Below, one piece after another: positions 20,866-29,386 of a stretch of 64,000 nucleotides of DNA (its first letter is position 1; every line of letters starts with the position of its first letter). The translations under genes were made by a program, and so were the position numbers. Source of the DNA: VXRJ01 sp964636705 (GTDB taxonomy: Bacteria; Acidobacteriota; Vicinamibacteria; Vicinamibacterales; UBA8438); assembly GCA_964636705.1 (NCBI GenBank), contig CAZWUJ010000017.1, forward strand, positions 15,318 through 79,317, read 5' to 3'. The notes beneath the pieces were generated by a model that was given only the letters and a program-made list of their open reading frames with translations, had not been told where the DNA came from and ran no database searches.

Positions 20866-20894
20866 TTGCTGTGGCCGGCCTCCTGTGATACAGA
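20866..20894 (+). promoter_or_regulatory. candidate promoter of the second heme/copper gene
   Basis: TTGCTG (20866-20871), 17 nt and TACAGA (20889-20894) align with the promoter of copy 1. Surrounding matches such as GCTTGC and the spacing are conserved, although the rest of the leader has diverged. Confidence 0.45.
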
Positions 20895-20940
20895 TCGCAC
20901 AAGCCATATTGTCGCTAGACCCCGGAGCAGGAGAGATCTC

Positions 20941-22269
20941 ATGTCGTATCAACGCACATTCATCGCTCTGCTGGTATTCGGCGTTGCGGCCGTCTTCGCC
21001 GCGCCCGGCTTCGCCGCGGAAAACGAAGCCGAAACCGAGGTGACGTACTACAAGGACGTGCTGCCGATCATGCAGGCCAACTGCCAGACCTGCCATCGGC
21101 CGTCCGGATACAACATCAGCGGCCTGATCGCGCCGATGTCGTTCATGGACTACGCCGAGACGCGTCCCTGGGCCCGCGCCATCGCCCGCAAGGTGGAAGC
21201 GCGCGAGATGCCCCCCTGGTTCGCATCGGCGCCGACGGGGGTCTTCGAGAATGAGCGAGGCCTGACCGACAGCGAGATCGACGCGATCGTCAACTGGGTC
21301 GAGGCGGGCGCGCCCGCCGGCGATATGGCCGATGCGCCACCCGCGCGGCAGTGGGCCGAGGAGACCAACGACGGCTGGTCGCTCGGCACCCCCGACTTCG
21401 TCGTGTCGATGCCGGAACCGTACCTGGTCGAGGACGACATCTACGATCTGAACATCTCCTTCTACACGAAGATCTCGGAAGAGATCCTGCCGGAGGATGT
21501 CTGGGTCCGCGGTTGGGAATTCCGTGTGGGCGATAACCAGATCACGCATCACATGTGCTCGTCCGTCCTCGATCCCGACGCCTATCTGCCCGACCAGCCG
21601 GTCGAGGACGAGGGGGCCGACGCGCCCGGCAGACGCCTGCTGAGCTGCGTCGCCGAGGGCGGCGAGTCGGGGATGCTGCCGGAGGGCTTCGGCGTGCTGA
21701 TCGAAAAGGGATCGAGCATCTCCTTCGGCATGCACTACCACAAGGAGCCGGCCGAGGGCTCAGCCGTCTGGAGCAACGCCCAGGTGGGCTTCTTCGTCGC
21801 TGACGAGGAGCCGAAGTACAAGGTCATCAACGACTCAATCGGAAACCGCAGCTTCGAGATTCCGCCGAATCACCCGAACTACCGGGTCGGGTCGTCGCGC
21901 GTCCTCGACGCGGACACCTACGTGCTCACCCTCTGGCCGCACGCCCACGTACGTGCGCACGCCTCGCGCTACACCGCCACCTATCCCGACGGGACGGAAG
22001 AGCTCTTGCTCGACGTGCCCCACTACGACCAGGGATGGCAGGTGACCTACAAGTACAAGGAGCCGAAGTTGCTGCCGAAGGGGACGCGGATCGACGTCGA
22101 CTTCTGGTACGACAACACGCCGGAGCGCGCGGCGCGCGAGAAGTTCAACTCGAGCCGGTTCGTCGGCTACGGCCCGCGGACGGACGACGAGATGCAGCTC
22201 GGTTTCATCGGCTATGCGAAGGTTGAAGAAGCGGAGGCGATGCCGACGACCGACAACAACGACAACTGA
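20941..22269 (+). CDS. secreted cytochrome c / copper type II monooxygenase-like fusion, copy 2
   Basis: 442 residues, nearly identical to the product of 18132-19460 over most of its length. All proposed heme and copper ligands are kept (CQTCH 48-52, THHM, GMHYH, PHAHVRAH, TDDEM). Changes are concentrated at residues 2-5, around 107-145 and at a few surface sites. GGAGCAGGAG precedes the ATG, as in copy 1. Both proteins look functional, so the copies may differ in substrate or expression, or simply raise dosage. The unit is in direct orientation with copy 1 about 2.8 kb apart. Confidence 0.8.
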   Translation: MSYQRTFIALLVFGVAAVFAAPGFAAENEAETEVTYYKDVLPIMQANCQTCHRPSGYNISGLIAPMSFMDYAETRPWARAIARKVEAREMPPWFASAPTGVFENERGLTDSEIDAIVNWVEAGAPAGDMADAPPARQWAEETNDGWSLGTPDFVVSMPEPYLVEDDIYDLNISFYTKISEEILPEDVWVRGWEFRVGDNQITHHMCSSVLDPDAYLPDQPVEDEGADAPGRRLLSCVAEGGESGMLPEGFGVLIEKGSSISFGMHYHKEPAEGSAVWSNAQVGFFVADEEPKYKVINDSIGNRSFEIPPNHPNYRVGSSRVLDADTYVLTLWPHAHVRAHASRYTATYPDGTEELLLDVPHYDQGWQVTYKYKEPKLLPKGTRIDVDFWYDNTPERAAREKFNSSRFVGYGPRTDDEMQLGFIGYAKVEEAEAMPTTDNNDN

Positions 22270-22315
22270 TGAGAGCGGACTGACGGCCGCGCCGCCGGTT
22301 CGTCGTGGACGTTTC

Positions 22316-22350
22316 GAGGGCGGGGCCGGATGGTTCCGCCCTCTTTTTTT
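22316..22350 (+). terminator. intrinsic terminator between the two genes of unit 2
   Basis: GAGGGCGG pairs with CCGCCCTC (8 bp, extendable by two G-U pairs) and is followed by seven T (22344-22350). It is homologous to the hairpin at 19501 and ends 18 nt before the next start. The stem has weakened by two substitutions, but the T-run and position are kept. Confidence 0.8.
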
Positions 22351-22368
22351 GCCTGAGGAGATTCCTTG

Positions 22369-23601
22369 ATGCGTGCCAATCATCTCGCCCTCGTCCTGCT
22401 TCTGGCCACCGTCGTGGCCGCGGGCGCGCCGGCCGCCGCGCAGGCGCCCGAGCCGAGTGAGGAACCGGACGGCCTGCTTCACGCAACCCTGACGCTTCAG
22501 GCGCAGTTCATCGATATTGCGTACACGCCGGACCTTGCGGCGGACGATGCGGAGCACCGGGCGCTGCTCGACGGCACAGTCGGAGCCCGCGTCCGCATCG
22601 GCACGATCGAAGGCCACCGGGCGCTGAGGATCGGCGCGATCGCGCCGGACCTCGAGGCGCTGGCCGCGGCCCTCCAGGCGGCGGCAGCCCGCGCGGGCGC
22701 CCGCGAATCGAACGCGGAGGATGCGGAGGACGCGGAAAACGACACGGACGCGGACGAGGCGCGGGACGCCGCCGCCCAGGAGGCAACTGAAGACGCCTCC
22801 CCCGAACTATGGCTTGCTCGCGAGGCGCACGGGTGGCGTCTGGAAGCAGTCGGCTTCGGCGATGACGGCGACGGCGAGATTCGCGCCATCCCGTTGAGCC
22901 ACCGCGAGACGGCCGAGACCGTGCCGACCCTGACCGCGTCCGTCACAATGACGAACGCCGAAGAAGGCCAGCTCACCCTTCGTTGGGGTCGCCATGCGTG
23001 GAGCGCCGATTTCCGGTTCGACGAGCTGCCCTCAGGGCCGCCCCGGGAACGAGTATCGGGTCGCGGCACAGCTCGCGAGGCGACCACTGACACGACCGCG
23101 ATATCGCGCGGCCTAACGCTCGGGGAACGTAACGAGTCGGCTCTGGTGCTGCCGAACGGCGCCCGCATCTCCGTCCTCTACTGGCGGGGAACCGACGTCG
23201 AGGACGAAGACTACGGCCGGTTCGAGGAAACCGCTGACGGCGAGGTCGTCGAGTTGGTTTACGCAGCGCCCCTCCGCATCAAGAGCGACGTCGGACTCCG
23301 CTTTGGCGACGCCGAGGTCCCGACCGGCAACCTGGCGCCCGGCTACGCCGGCGCCTACGCCATCTGGCTCCGCCGGTCTGGCGACGGCTGGCAGTTTGTC
23401 TTCAACCACGAAGCAGACTCGTGGGGCACGCGGCACGATCCGGAGTTCGACGCGGTGGCGGTTGCCGCCGGGTATGCGCGGGGAGACCGGTCGTTCCGGC
23501 CGCTCGGCGCGACCCTGATCCCCACCGGCGCGGACCAGGGGCGCCTGCTCGTCCACTGGGGCCCTCACGAGTGGACGGCCGACTTCACGATCGTTCGTTA
23601 G
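22369..23601 (+). CDS. secreted protein with two DUF2911-like repeats, copy 2
   Basis: 410 residues, a paralogue of the 19561-20790 product and clearly more diverged from its partner than the two heme/copper genes are. It has a signal peptide (ending PAAAQ), an acidic linker and the same paired repeats (LTLRWGRHAWSADFRFDE and LLVHWGPHEWTADFTIVR). GAGGAG at 22355-22360 favours the ATG at 22369 over the TTG just before it. The function is unknown. Conservation of both genes in both units argues that the pair acts together. Confidence 0.65.
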   Translation: MRANHLALVLLLATVVAAGAPAAAQAPEPSEEPDGLLHATLTLQAQFIDIAYTPDLAADDAEHRALLDGTVGARVRIGTIEGHRALRIGAIAPDLEALAAALQAAAARAGARESNAEDAEDAENDTDADEARDAAAQEATEDASPELWLAREAHGWRLEAVGFGDDGDGEIRAIPLSHRETAETVPTLTASVTMTNAEEGQLTLRWGRHAWSADFRFDELPSGPPRERVSGRGTAREATTDTTAISRGLTLGERNESALVLPNGARISVLYWRGTDVEDEDYGRFEETADGEVVELVYAAPLRIKSDVGLRFGDAEVPTGNLAPGYAGAYAIWLRRSGDGWQFVFNHEADSWGTRHDPEFDAVAVAAGYARGDRSFRPLGATLIPTGADQGRLLVHWGPHEWTADFTIVR

Positions 23602-23808
23602 GAAAGCCGCGGGGTGTGGCGAAGGCCAGACCCCGGGGGTGATGAACACCTACCGCCCGTGAGCGGATGAGGCTTCTCCGGCCCGATCGTTCTGGAGCCC
23701 GCTTCGTCAAGCCCCGCGTTCGTTGCTGCTTCGCCGCCTCATCGTCGCCGGCTGGCCAACCTTCTCGCTTCCTTCCGCGTACAATCGATCTGTCGGCCGG
23801 AACATCCG
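23602..23808. other. intergenic region upstream of the HlyD-family gene
   Basis: 207 nt with no gene seen. TACAAT at 23780-23785 could be a -10 box for the following gene, but no matching -35 is present. No lexA relic like the one at 20811 is found here, so the duplication ends at or just after the preceding gene. Confidence 0.3.
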
Positions 23809-25062
23809 ATGGACGTCGCAAGACCTGACCTCGCGCGGAAGAAGAAAGTCCGCAAGGGGCTCTATGCTGGCTCCGCGGCAGTGATTGTCATCCTGATCAC
23901 CGTCGGGGTTTCGCAACTCCAGCCCGCTGCTCCCCGCATCGACGCCGATACGGTCTTCATCGACACCGTGCAGCGCGGTCCGATGGTCCGCGAGGTACGC
24001 GGCACCGGCACGCTGGTGCCGGAGTCCATCCGCTGGATCCCGGCCGTGACCGACGGCACGGTCGAACGGATCGTGATCCGTCCCGGCGCCACCATCGAGC
24101 CGGACACGGTGGTTCTGGAGTTGAGCAACCCGGTGCTGGAGCAGGAGGCGCTGGAAGCGCGCCTGAACCTGGACGCGGCAGTGGCGCGCTTCACGACCCG
24201 GAGGGTGGAGGTGGAACGGGCGCTGCTGGAGCAGCGTTCGGCGCTGGCTTCGACCGAAGCGCAGTTGACGTCGGCTCGGCTGCAGGCGGAGGCGGATCGG
24301 GAACTGGCAAGCCAGGGGCTGGTGTCGACGATTCAGCTCCGGCAGTCCGAAGCACGCGAGCGGGAATACGACACGCGGCTGAAGCTGGAGCAGGAACGGC
24401 TGCAGATGGCGACCGAGACGGTTGACGAGCAGTTGGCGGTGGAGCAGGCGGAGGTGGACCGGCTGCGGACGCTGCACGAGCTGCGGGTTCAGCAGGTCGA
24501 CGCGCTGCGCGTGCGCGCGGGGATGAACGGCGTGCTTCAGCAGGTTCCGCTCGACGAGGGACAGCGGGTGACTACGGGCACGAACCTGGCGCGGGTGGGC
24601 GACCCGACGGTGCTGAAGGCGGAGTTGAGAATTGCGGAGACGCAGGCGAAGGACGTGCAGATCGGGCAGCGGGCGTCGATCGACACGCGGAACGGGGTGA
24701 TTCCGGGGCACGTGACGCGTATCGACCCGGCGGTGGAGAACGGGACGGTGACGGTGGACGTGGCGCTGGACGGGGAGCTGCCGCGAGGCGCGCGTCCCGA
24801 CCTGACGGTGGACGGGACGATCGAGCTGGAACGGCTGGAGGACGTGGTCTTCGTCGGACGTCCGGTGTTCGGCCATGAGGACAGCGTGGTGAGCCTGTTC
24901 CGGATGCAGGCCGACGGCTCCCATGCGGCCCGGACCCCGGTCAGCCTGGGCCGCGCGTCGGTGAGCGCGATCGAGGTGCGCGACGGGTTGCAGCCAGGAG
25001 ACCAGGTTGTGCTGTCGGACATGTCGGCCTGGGATCAGTTCGACCGCGTACGGATTGAATGA
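23809..25062 (+). CDS. HlyD/MacA-type periplasmic adaptor subunit
   Basis: 417-residue membrane-fusion protein. It has a short cytoplasmic N-terminus, one membrane span (about residues 19-38) and a barrel-sandwich half (VRGTGTLVPESIRWIPAVTD). A long alpha-helical hairpin follows (about 105-235). Then come the second sandwich half (MNGVLQQVPLDEGQRVTTG) and a beta-barrel (LQPGDQVVLSDMSAWDQFD). Such adaptors link an inner-membrane pump to an outer-membrane channel. The stop overlaps the start of the ATPase gene (ATGA). No permease or TolC gene is adjacent. The ribosome-binding site is weak. Confidence 0.85.
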   Translation: MDVARPDLARKKKVRKGLYAGSAAVIVILITVGVSQLQPAAPRIDADTVFIDTVQRGPMVREVRGTGTLVPESIRWIPAVTDGTVERIVIRPGATIEPDTVVLELSNPVLEQEALEARLNLDAAVARFTTRRVEVERALLEQRSALASTEAQLTSARLQAEADRELASQGLVSTIQLRQSEAREREYDTRLKLEQERLQMATETVDEQLAVEQAEVDRLRTLHELRVQQVDALRVRAGMNGVLQQVPLDEGQRVTTGTNLARVGDPTVLKAELRIAETQAKDVQIGQRASIDTRNGVIPGHVTRIDPAVENGTVTVDVALDGELPRGARPDLTVDGTIELERLEDVVFVGRPVFGHEDSVVSLFRMQADGSHAARTPVSLGRASVSAIEVRDGLQPGDQVVLSDMSAWDQFDRVRIE

Positions 25063-25760
25063 CGATGACCGGGAACGACCGGCACCCGCTGATTCGCCTC
25101 GAGGGGGTCTCGAAGGTCTTCTACACGGACGAGGTGGAGACGCACGCGCTCGACGGGGTGACGCTCGACATCCACCCGGGCGAGTACGTGGCGGTCTCCG
25201 GCCCGTCGGGGTGCGGAAAGTCCACGCTGCTGTCGATCCTGGGGCTTCTGGACACGCCGACGGCGGGCGACTACACGCTGAACGGCCGCGGGGTCTCGCA
25301 ACTGAGCCAGGCGGAGCGTGCGCGGACGCGGAATCGGGAGATCGGCTTCATCTTCCAGAGCTTCAACCTGATCGGCGACCTGACGGTGTATGAGAACGTG
25401 GAGCTTCCGCTGACGTATCGCGGGATGGCGCCGGCGGAGCGCCGGGCCCGGGTGACGGCGGCGCTCGAGAAGGTGGAGATGGGGCACCGGGCGAAGCACC
25501 TGCCGAGCCAGTTGTCGGGCGGCCAGCAGCAGCGGGTGGCGGTGGCGCGGGCGGTTGCGGGCCAGCCGTCGATCCTGCTGGCCGACGAGCCGACAGGCAA
25601 TCTCGACTCGAAGAACGGCGAGGCGGTGATGGAGCTTCTGCAGACGCTGTACGACGAGGGCTCGACCATCTGCATGGTGACGCACGACCCGCGCTATGCC
25701 GACCACGCCAGGCGCGAGATCCAGCTCTTCGACGGCCGGCTCGCCGATCCGGCCGGCTAG
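25059..25760 (+). CDS. MacB/LolD-type ABC transporter ATP-binding protein
   Basis: 233 residues with Walker A GPSGCGKST, Q-loop FQSFNLI, signature LSGGQQQRVAVARA, Walker B ILLADEPTGNLDS and the H-loop MVTHD. It belongs to the group that powers FtsX-like permeases. The start overlaps the adaptor stop by ATGA; a second ATG lies at 25065. An adaptor plus an ATPase normally precedes one or two FtsX-like permeases, but the next gene is on the other strand and unrelated. The permease must be encoded elsewhere or has been lost. The last 4 nt overlap the convergent exonuclease gene. Confidence 0.92.
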   Translation: MTMTGNDRHPLIRLEGVSKVFYTDEVETHALDGVTLDIHPGEYVAVSGPSGCGKSTLLSILGLLDTPTAGDYTLNGRGVSQLSQAERARTRNREIGFIFQSFNLIGDLTVYENVELPLTYRGMAPAERRARVTAALEKVEMGHRAKHLPSQLSGGQQQRVAVARAVAGQPSILLADEPTGNLDSKNGEAVMELLQTLYDEGSTICMVTHDPRYADHARREIQLFDGRLADPAG

Positions 25761-26635
25761 TTTCGATCTCCCGCGAGGCGCTGAGCCCGCTTGAAGAGAC
25801 CGCTCGCGTTGATGCGCGCGCAGAGGTCGAAGAACGCTGGAGCGGGACCGGTCCAGCGCAGCTCGTCGACGTTCCTGAAGACGGGCAGGTTGGTGCGCAG
25901 GGTCGCCAGGTCCCTGAAAAGCGCGGCGTCGTCGCGCGCGTCGGCCAGGGCCGCGGCGAGACGCTCGGCGCCGCGTACTTTCACTCTCCAGGACGCGGCG
26001 TCCGGCGGAATGTCGTTCAGGTGCAGATACCGCGCGAGAACGGTGGAGGCCGACTTCGCGCCCCACCCGGAGACGCCGGGAAAGCCATCGGCGGAGTCCC
26101 CCACCAACGCCAGGTAGTCCGGAATGGACTCCGGCGTGACGCCGAACTTCTCGCGGACGCCGTCGGCGTCCCGTACCTTCCCGGCCCGGCGGTCGAACTG
26201 CACGATCCGCCGTCCCTCAACCATCTGCGCAAGGTCCTTGTCGGGCGTGCAGATGAAGACCCGTTTGACGCGCGAGTCCGCGGCAGCTCGCTTGGCCGCC
26301 GAAGCCAGCGCGTCGTCGGCCTCGTGCCTGACAGTCTTCCAGACGACCACCCCGAGTGCTTCGAGCGCCTGCTCAAGCGGGTGGAACTGACCGAGTAGCG
26401 CTGGATCGACGCCCTCGCCGGTCTTGTAGCCGGGCCACAGCTCATTCCGAAACGACTCGATGATGTGGTCGGTGGCAACCCCGACGTGCGTCGCGCCGTC
26501 CTCGAGCAGCGCGATCGTCGAACCGACGACCCCACGGACCGCCCCCACTTCGTTGCCGTCCGCGTCGATGGACGACGGCACTGCATAGAAGTGGCGGAAC
26601 AGCTCGTAGGTCCCGTCGATCAGGTAGACGTCCAC
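25757..26635 (-). CDS. 5'-3' exonuclease (PolA N-domain/FEN family)
   Basis: 292 residues, matching the stand-alone 5'-nuclease domain of DNA polymerase I. It has MDVYLIDGTYELFRHFY with the first metal aspartate, VRGVVGSTIALLEDG, VRHEADDALASAA, CTPDKDLAQMV, and the helix-hairpin-helix segment YLALVGDSADGFPGVSGWGAKSA with further acidic ligands. It probably removes flaps or RNA primers in the cytoplasm. No polymerase domain is attached. It is convergent with the ATPase gene and lies downstream of rpoD on the same strand. Confidence 0.88.
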   Translation of the reverse strand: MDVYLIDGTYELFRHFYAVPSSIDADGNEVGAVRGVVGSTIALLEDGATHVGVATDHIIESFRNELWPGYKTGEGVDPALLGQFHPLEQALEALGVVVWKTVRHEADDALASAAKRAAADSRVKRVFICTPDKDLAQMVEGRRIVQFDRRAGKVRDADGVREKFGVTPESIPDYLALVGDSADGFPGVSGWGAKSASTVLARYLHLNDIPPDAASWRVKVRGAERLAAALADARDDAALFRDLATLRTNLPVFRNVDELRWTGPAPAFFDLCARINASGLFKRAQRLAGDRN

Positions 26636-26704
26636 GCCGCCATTGTGGCACGCGCGGACAACTGCCTGGAACGGGCGCGCTCAACCTGCGTGTGGGGTGT
26701 ATAT

Positions 26705-26759
26705 GCCGGCGTGGACGCCGGCGCACCTGGATGCCGACGCACTTCGACGACGGCGCACC
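26705..26759. repeat. palindromic repeat between the exonuclease and rpoD genes
   Basis: The core GCCGGCGTGGACGCCGGC (26705-26722) carries the tail GCACC (26723-26727). Two degenerate units ending in GCAC(C) follow. It is the same family as the copies in dnaE2. It begins 4 nt after the rpoD stop codon when read from rpoD, so its hairpin could act as a 3'-end structure for that transcript. Confidence 0.65.
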
Positions 26760-26763
26760 GATT

Positions 26764-28539
26764 TCAGGCCACGCCCTGCTCTTCGGCGGACGGAGCTGTC
26801 GACAGCGGCGCGTCGGACCGGCGGCGACGGCTCCGCCGCGGCTGACGCGGCTCGACAAACGAGCTGAGGCGGTCGCTGAGTTGCGGGTCGCGCAACTTGC
26901 GGAGCGCGGCTGCTTCGATCTGCCGAATCCGCTCTCGGGTCAACGAGAACTTCTCCCCCAGTTCCGCCAGCGTCGGCTCGGCGCCATCGTTCAGGCCGAA
27001 GCGCATCCGGATCACCTCGCGCTCCTTCGGGCTCAGCGTGTCGAGCACCGACTCGGTCTGACGGCGCAGGTCGAAAGCGATGGTGGCGTCCGACGGGTTG
27101 ACCGCCTGCCGATCCTCAATAAAGTCACCGAACTGACTCTCGTCGCTGTCGCCGATCGGCGCATCAAGCGAGACGACCGTCTGCGCGATCTTCCGCGCCT
27201 TTCGGACAACAGAGATCGGCAAGTCCGCCCGCTCCGCCAGCTCGGCCTGCGTCGGTTCGCGGCCCAGGTCGCGCGCCAGTGTCTGACTGGCGCGGTTCAG
27301 CTTGTTGAGCGTCTCGATCATGTGGACCGGGATCCGAATGGTGCGCGCTTGATCGGCGATCGCCCGCGTAATCGCCTGGCGGATCCACCACGTGGCGTAG
27401 GTCGAGAACTTGAAACCACGGCGGTAGTCGAACTTGTCCACCGCGCGCATGAGGCCGATATTCCCTTCCTGAATGAGATCGAGGAACGCCAGACCGCGAT
27501 TCACGTACTTCTTGGCTACGGAAACGACCAGACGCAGGTTCGCCTCGGTCAGCTCCTTGCGCGCCTGGTCTCCTTCGCGTTCACCGCGCCGCAACGCCTT
27601 CTGAATCGCCTTCAGGCCTTGGGGATCCTCGCGCTGACCCTTCAGGGCTTTCCGCATCTCGTCAAGCTCCCGCTGCGCTTCCTGCAGCCGCGCGCGCGCG
27701 CTGTCGCTGTTCCGATCCCGCAACCGTTTTACGCGGCGCTCCGCCTGCCGGTAGCGGGCGGCGTGCCGGTCCACCATCTCGATCAGCTCGCGACGGACGA
27801 CGGGTGTCACCTCCAGCGCGCGAAGCGCCTGCGACAGGGCTACACGCGCCCTCCCGATCTGCCACTTCTGGTGAATGTCCGCCCGGAGGCGCCGTCTGCG
27901 AACCGCCGCGGCGTGGGCCTCGTTCTTCGGCTTGAGCTTCCGCCGCTGATTGCGGCCCTGCTCCGCGCGCTGCTCCGTTCTTTCTACCACCTTGAGCGCG
28001 CGGGCCACTTCGGCCGCTTGCGCGAGCAGCCGGTGCTTCCGATTCTTTATCGTTCGCTCGGTCAGTTCCGTGTCGGGAAGGACGACGGTTTCACGGAGCG
28101 TGCGCGTGTCGTCCAGCACGTCCTGCACGATCCCGGCAACGTGGCGCGCCACAATCATGCTGCGCGACATCGCGCGAGTAATGCGGATTTCACCCCGCTC
28201 GATCCGCTTCGCGATGGCGACTTCGCCTTCACGCGTCAGCAGCGGCACACGGCTCATCTGGCGGAGGTAGGTTCTGACAAGATCCTGCCCCTGATCCTCT
28301 TCGTGCGAGATCGGTTCCGGCGGCGCAGCCTGTGCGGCCCTGGAAATGGCAGTCCGCTTGCTGTCGCCATCGTCTACCTCGATCCCTTCCTTCTCGAGGT
28401 CCTGCACGATGGCGGACAGGTCCTGATCCTCCAGATCGGACGGCGCATGCTCCAACACCTGATCGAGCGAGACGTACCCCCGATCGTGTCCGAGATTCAC
28501 GAGATCCTTGACGAGTTCCTGACGTTCCTGTGTGAGCAA
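26764..28539 (-). CDS. rpoD: primary RNA polymerase sigma factor
   Basis: Housekeeping sigma-70, about 591 residues. Region 1.1 is at the N-terminus and region 1.2 reads DLVRTYLRQMSRVPLLTREG. A long charged non-conserved region follows. Region 2 has AYVNRG-like KKYVNRGLAFLDLIQEGN and FKFSTYATWWIRQAITRA. Region 4 has TLSPKEREVIRMRFGL and LTRERIRQIEAAALRKL. There is no ATG near the start. I chose the TTG at 28539 because GGGAGAG lies 9 nt upstream; an in-frame TTG at 28560 is an alternative. An Arg/Ser-rich tail of about 30 residues extends past the usual C-terminus and ends at the palindromic repeat. Confidence 0.93.
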   Translation of the reverse strand: MLTQERQELVKDLVNLGHDRGYVSLDQVLEHAPSDLEDQDLSAIVQDLEKEGIEVDDGDSKRTAISRAAQAAPPEPISHEEDQGQDLVRTYLRQMSRVPLLTREGEVAIAKRIERGEIRITRAMSRSMIVARHVAGIVQDVLDDTRTLRETVVLPDTELTERTIKNRKHRLLAQAAEVARALKVVERTEQRAEQGRNQRRKLKPKNEAHAAAVRRRRLRADIHQKWQIGRARVALSQALRALEVTPVVRRELIEMVDRHAARYRQAERRVKRLRDRNSDSARARLQEAQRELDEMRKALKGQREDPQGLKAIQKALRRGEREGDQARKELTEANLRLVVSVAKKYVNRGLAFLDLIQEGNIGLMRAVDKFDYRRGFKFSTYATWWIRQAITRAIADQARTIRIPVHMIETLNKLNRASQTLARDLGREPTQAELAERADLPISVVRKARKIAQTVVSLDAPIGDSDESQFGDFIEDRQAVNPSDATIAFDLRRQTESVLDTLSPKEREVIRMRFGLNDGAEPTLAELGEKFSLTRERIRQIEAAALRKLRDPQLSDRLSSFVEPRQPRRSRRRRSDAPLSTAPSAEEQGVA

Positions 28540-28854
28540 CTGTTTCGACTCTCCCTGCAACCCGACGCGTGTGGTTCGACGAAGTATCGCGACGGCCTGA
28601 CGTTCCTTCGGCCACGTTCCAGGCCGAATCTCATGCCCCTACCACTTAGGACGCCGTGCAGGGGCTACGGGTTTCAGTTAAACCTGCTCATCATATCGAA
28701 TCCGGGGCCCAATTGCGACAGGAAAGACGGGATTTAGGGCGCAGAACAGCGCAGGACCGGCGCTTCCCGGGCATCTGGGGGAAGAAGTGCGCAAGTCGTG
28801 GTAGGATTGGCTCCCGCGCGCTGGCATGTTGATCCCGACCTGAGGAGAAACATT
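28540..28854. other. divergent intergenic region of rpoD and the DinB-like gene
   Basis: About 315 nt with no gene. GCCCCT and AGGGGC arms 19 nt apart (about 28635-28665) could form a long-loop hairpin in the rpoD leader. TATGAT on the minus strand, near 28690, is a possible -10 box for rpoD but lacks a clear -35. GAGGAG just before 28855 is the ribosome-binding site of the DinB-like gene. Nothing else stands out. Confidence 0.3.
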
Positions 28855-29370
28855 ATGACGATTGGTGGCAGTCTGCTGCCGGAACTGGATCAGGAGTTCG
28901 CCGGGGCGCGAACGACGCTGGAACGGGTTCCCGAGGGCAAGTACGACTGGAGGCCGCATCCGAAGTCGGGATCGATGATCTGGTTGGCCGGTCACCTCGC
29001 CAATCTTCCCTCCTGGGCGCCCCTCACGATCGAATATGACCAACTGGACCTGATGCCCGGCGGCAAACCGATGGACCCCCCGCCGGAGCCGGCGAACAAT
29101 GCCGATTTGCTCGCCACCTTCGACAGGCATGCGGCCGCCGCCCGAGCCGCAATTGCCGGCGCCAGCGACGACACCTTGATGAAACCATGGACGCTGCTGC
29201 AGAACGGCGAGACCGTAATGACGCTCCCGAAGCTCGTGGTGCTTCGGTCCTTCGTCATGAACCACCTGGTGCACCACCGGGCCCAGCTTTGCGTCTATCT
29301 CCGAATGAACGACGTCCCGGTTCCGCCGCTCTACGGACCGTCCGCCGACGAGGCGCCCCCCGGATTCTAG
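28855..29370 (+). CDS. DinB-family (DUF664-like) four-helix protein
   Basis: 171 residues with the DinB/YfiT metal-binding bundle pattern: IWLAGHLANLP supplies one histidine, and SFVMNHLVHHRAQLCVYLR the paired histidines. Members include thiol transferases and damage-induced proteins of unknown activity. I chose the ATG at 28855, which has GAGGAG upstream. The dioxygenase gene follows after 16 nt and may be co-transcribed. Confidence 0.8.
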   Translation: MTIGGSLLPELDQEFAGARTTLERVPEGKYDWRPHPKSGSMIWLAGHLANLPSWAPLTIEYDQLDLMPGGKPMDPPPEPANNADLLATFDRHAAAARAAIAGASDDTLMKPWTLLQNGETVMTLPKLVVLRSFVMNHLVHHRAQLCVYLRMNDVPVPPLYGPSADEAPPGF

Positions 29371-29386
29371 GAATCCGTAATCCGCG

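Noticed and set aside
20293..21741. 482-residue minus-strand frame across the duplicated unit
   Set aside because: Mostly shadow of the heme/copper and DUF2911-like genes. Only its short PEQVFAFVPD part is meaningful, as the lexA relic.
28625..28680. Possible structured RNA in the rpoD leader
   Set aside because: Only one 6-bp pairing with a long loop is visible, with no riboswitch consensus.
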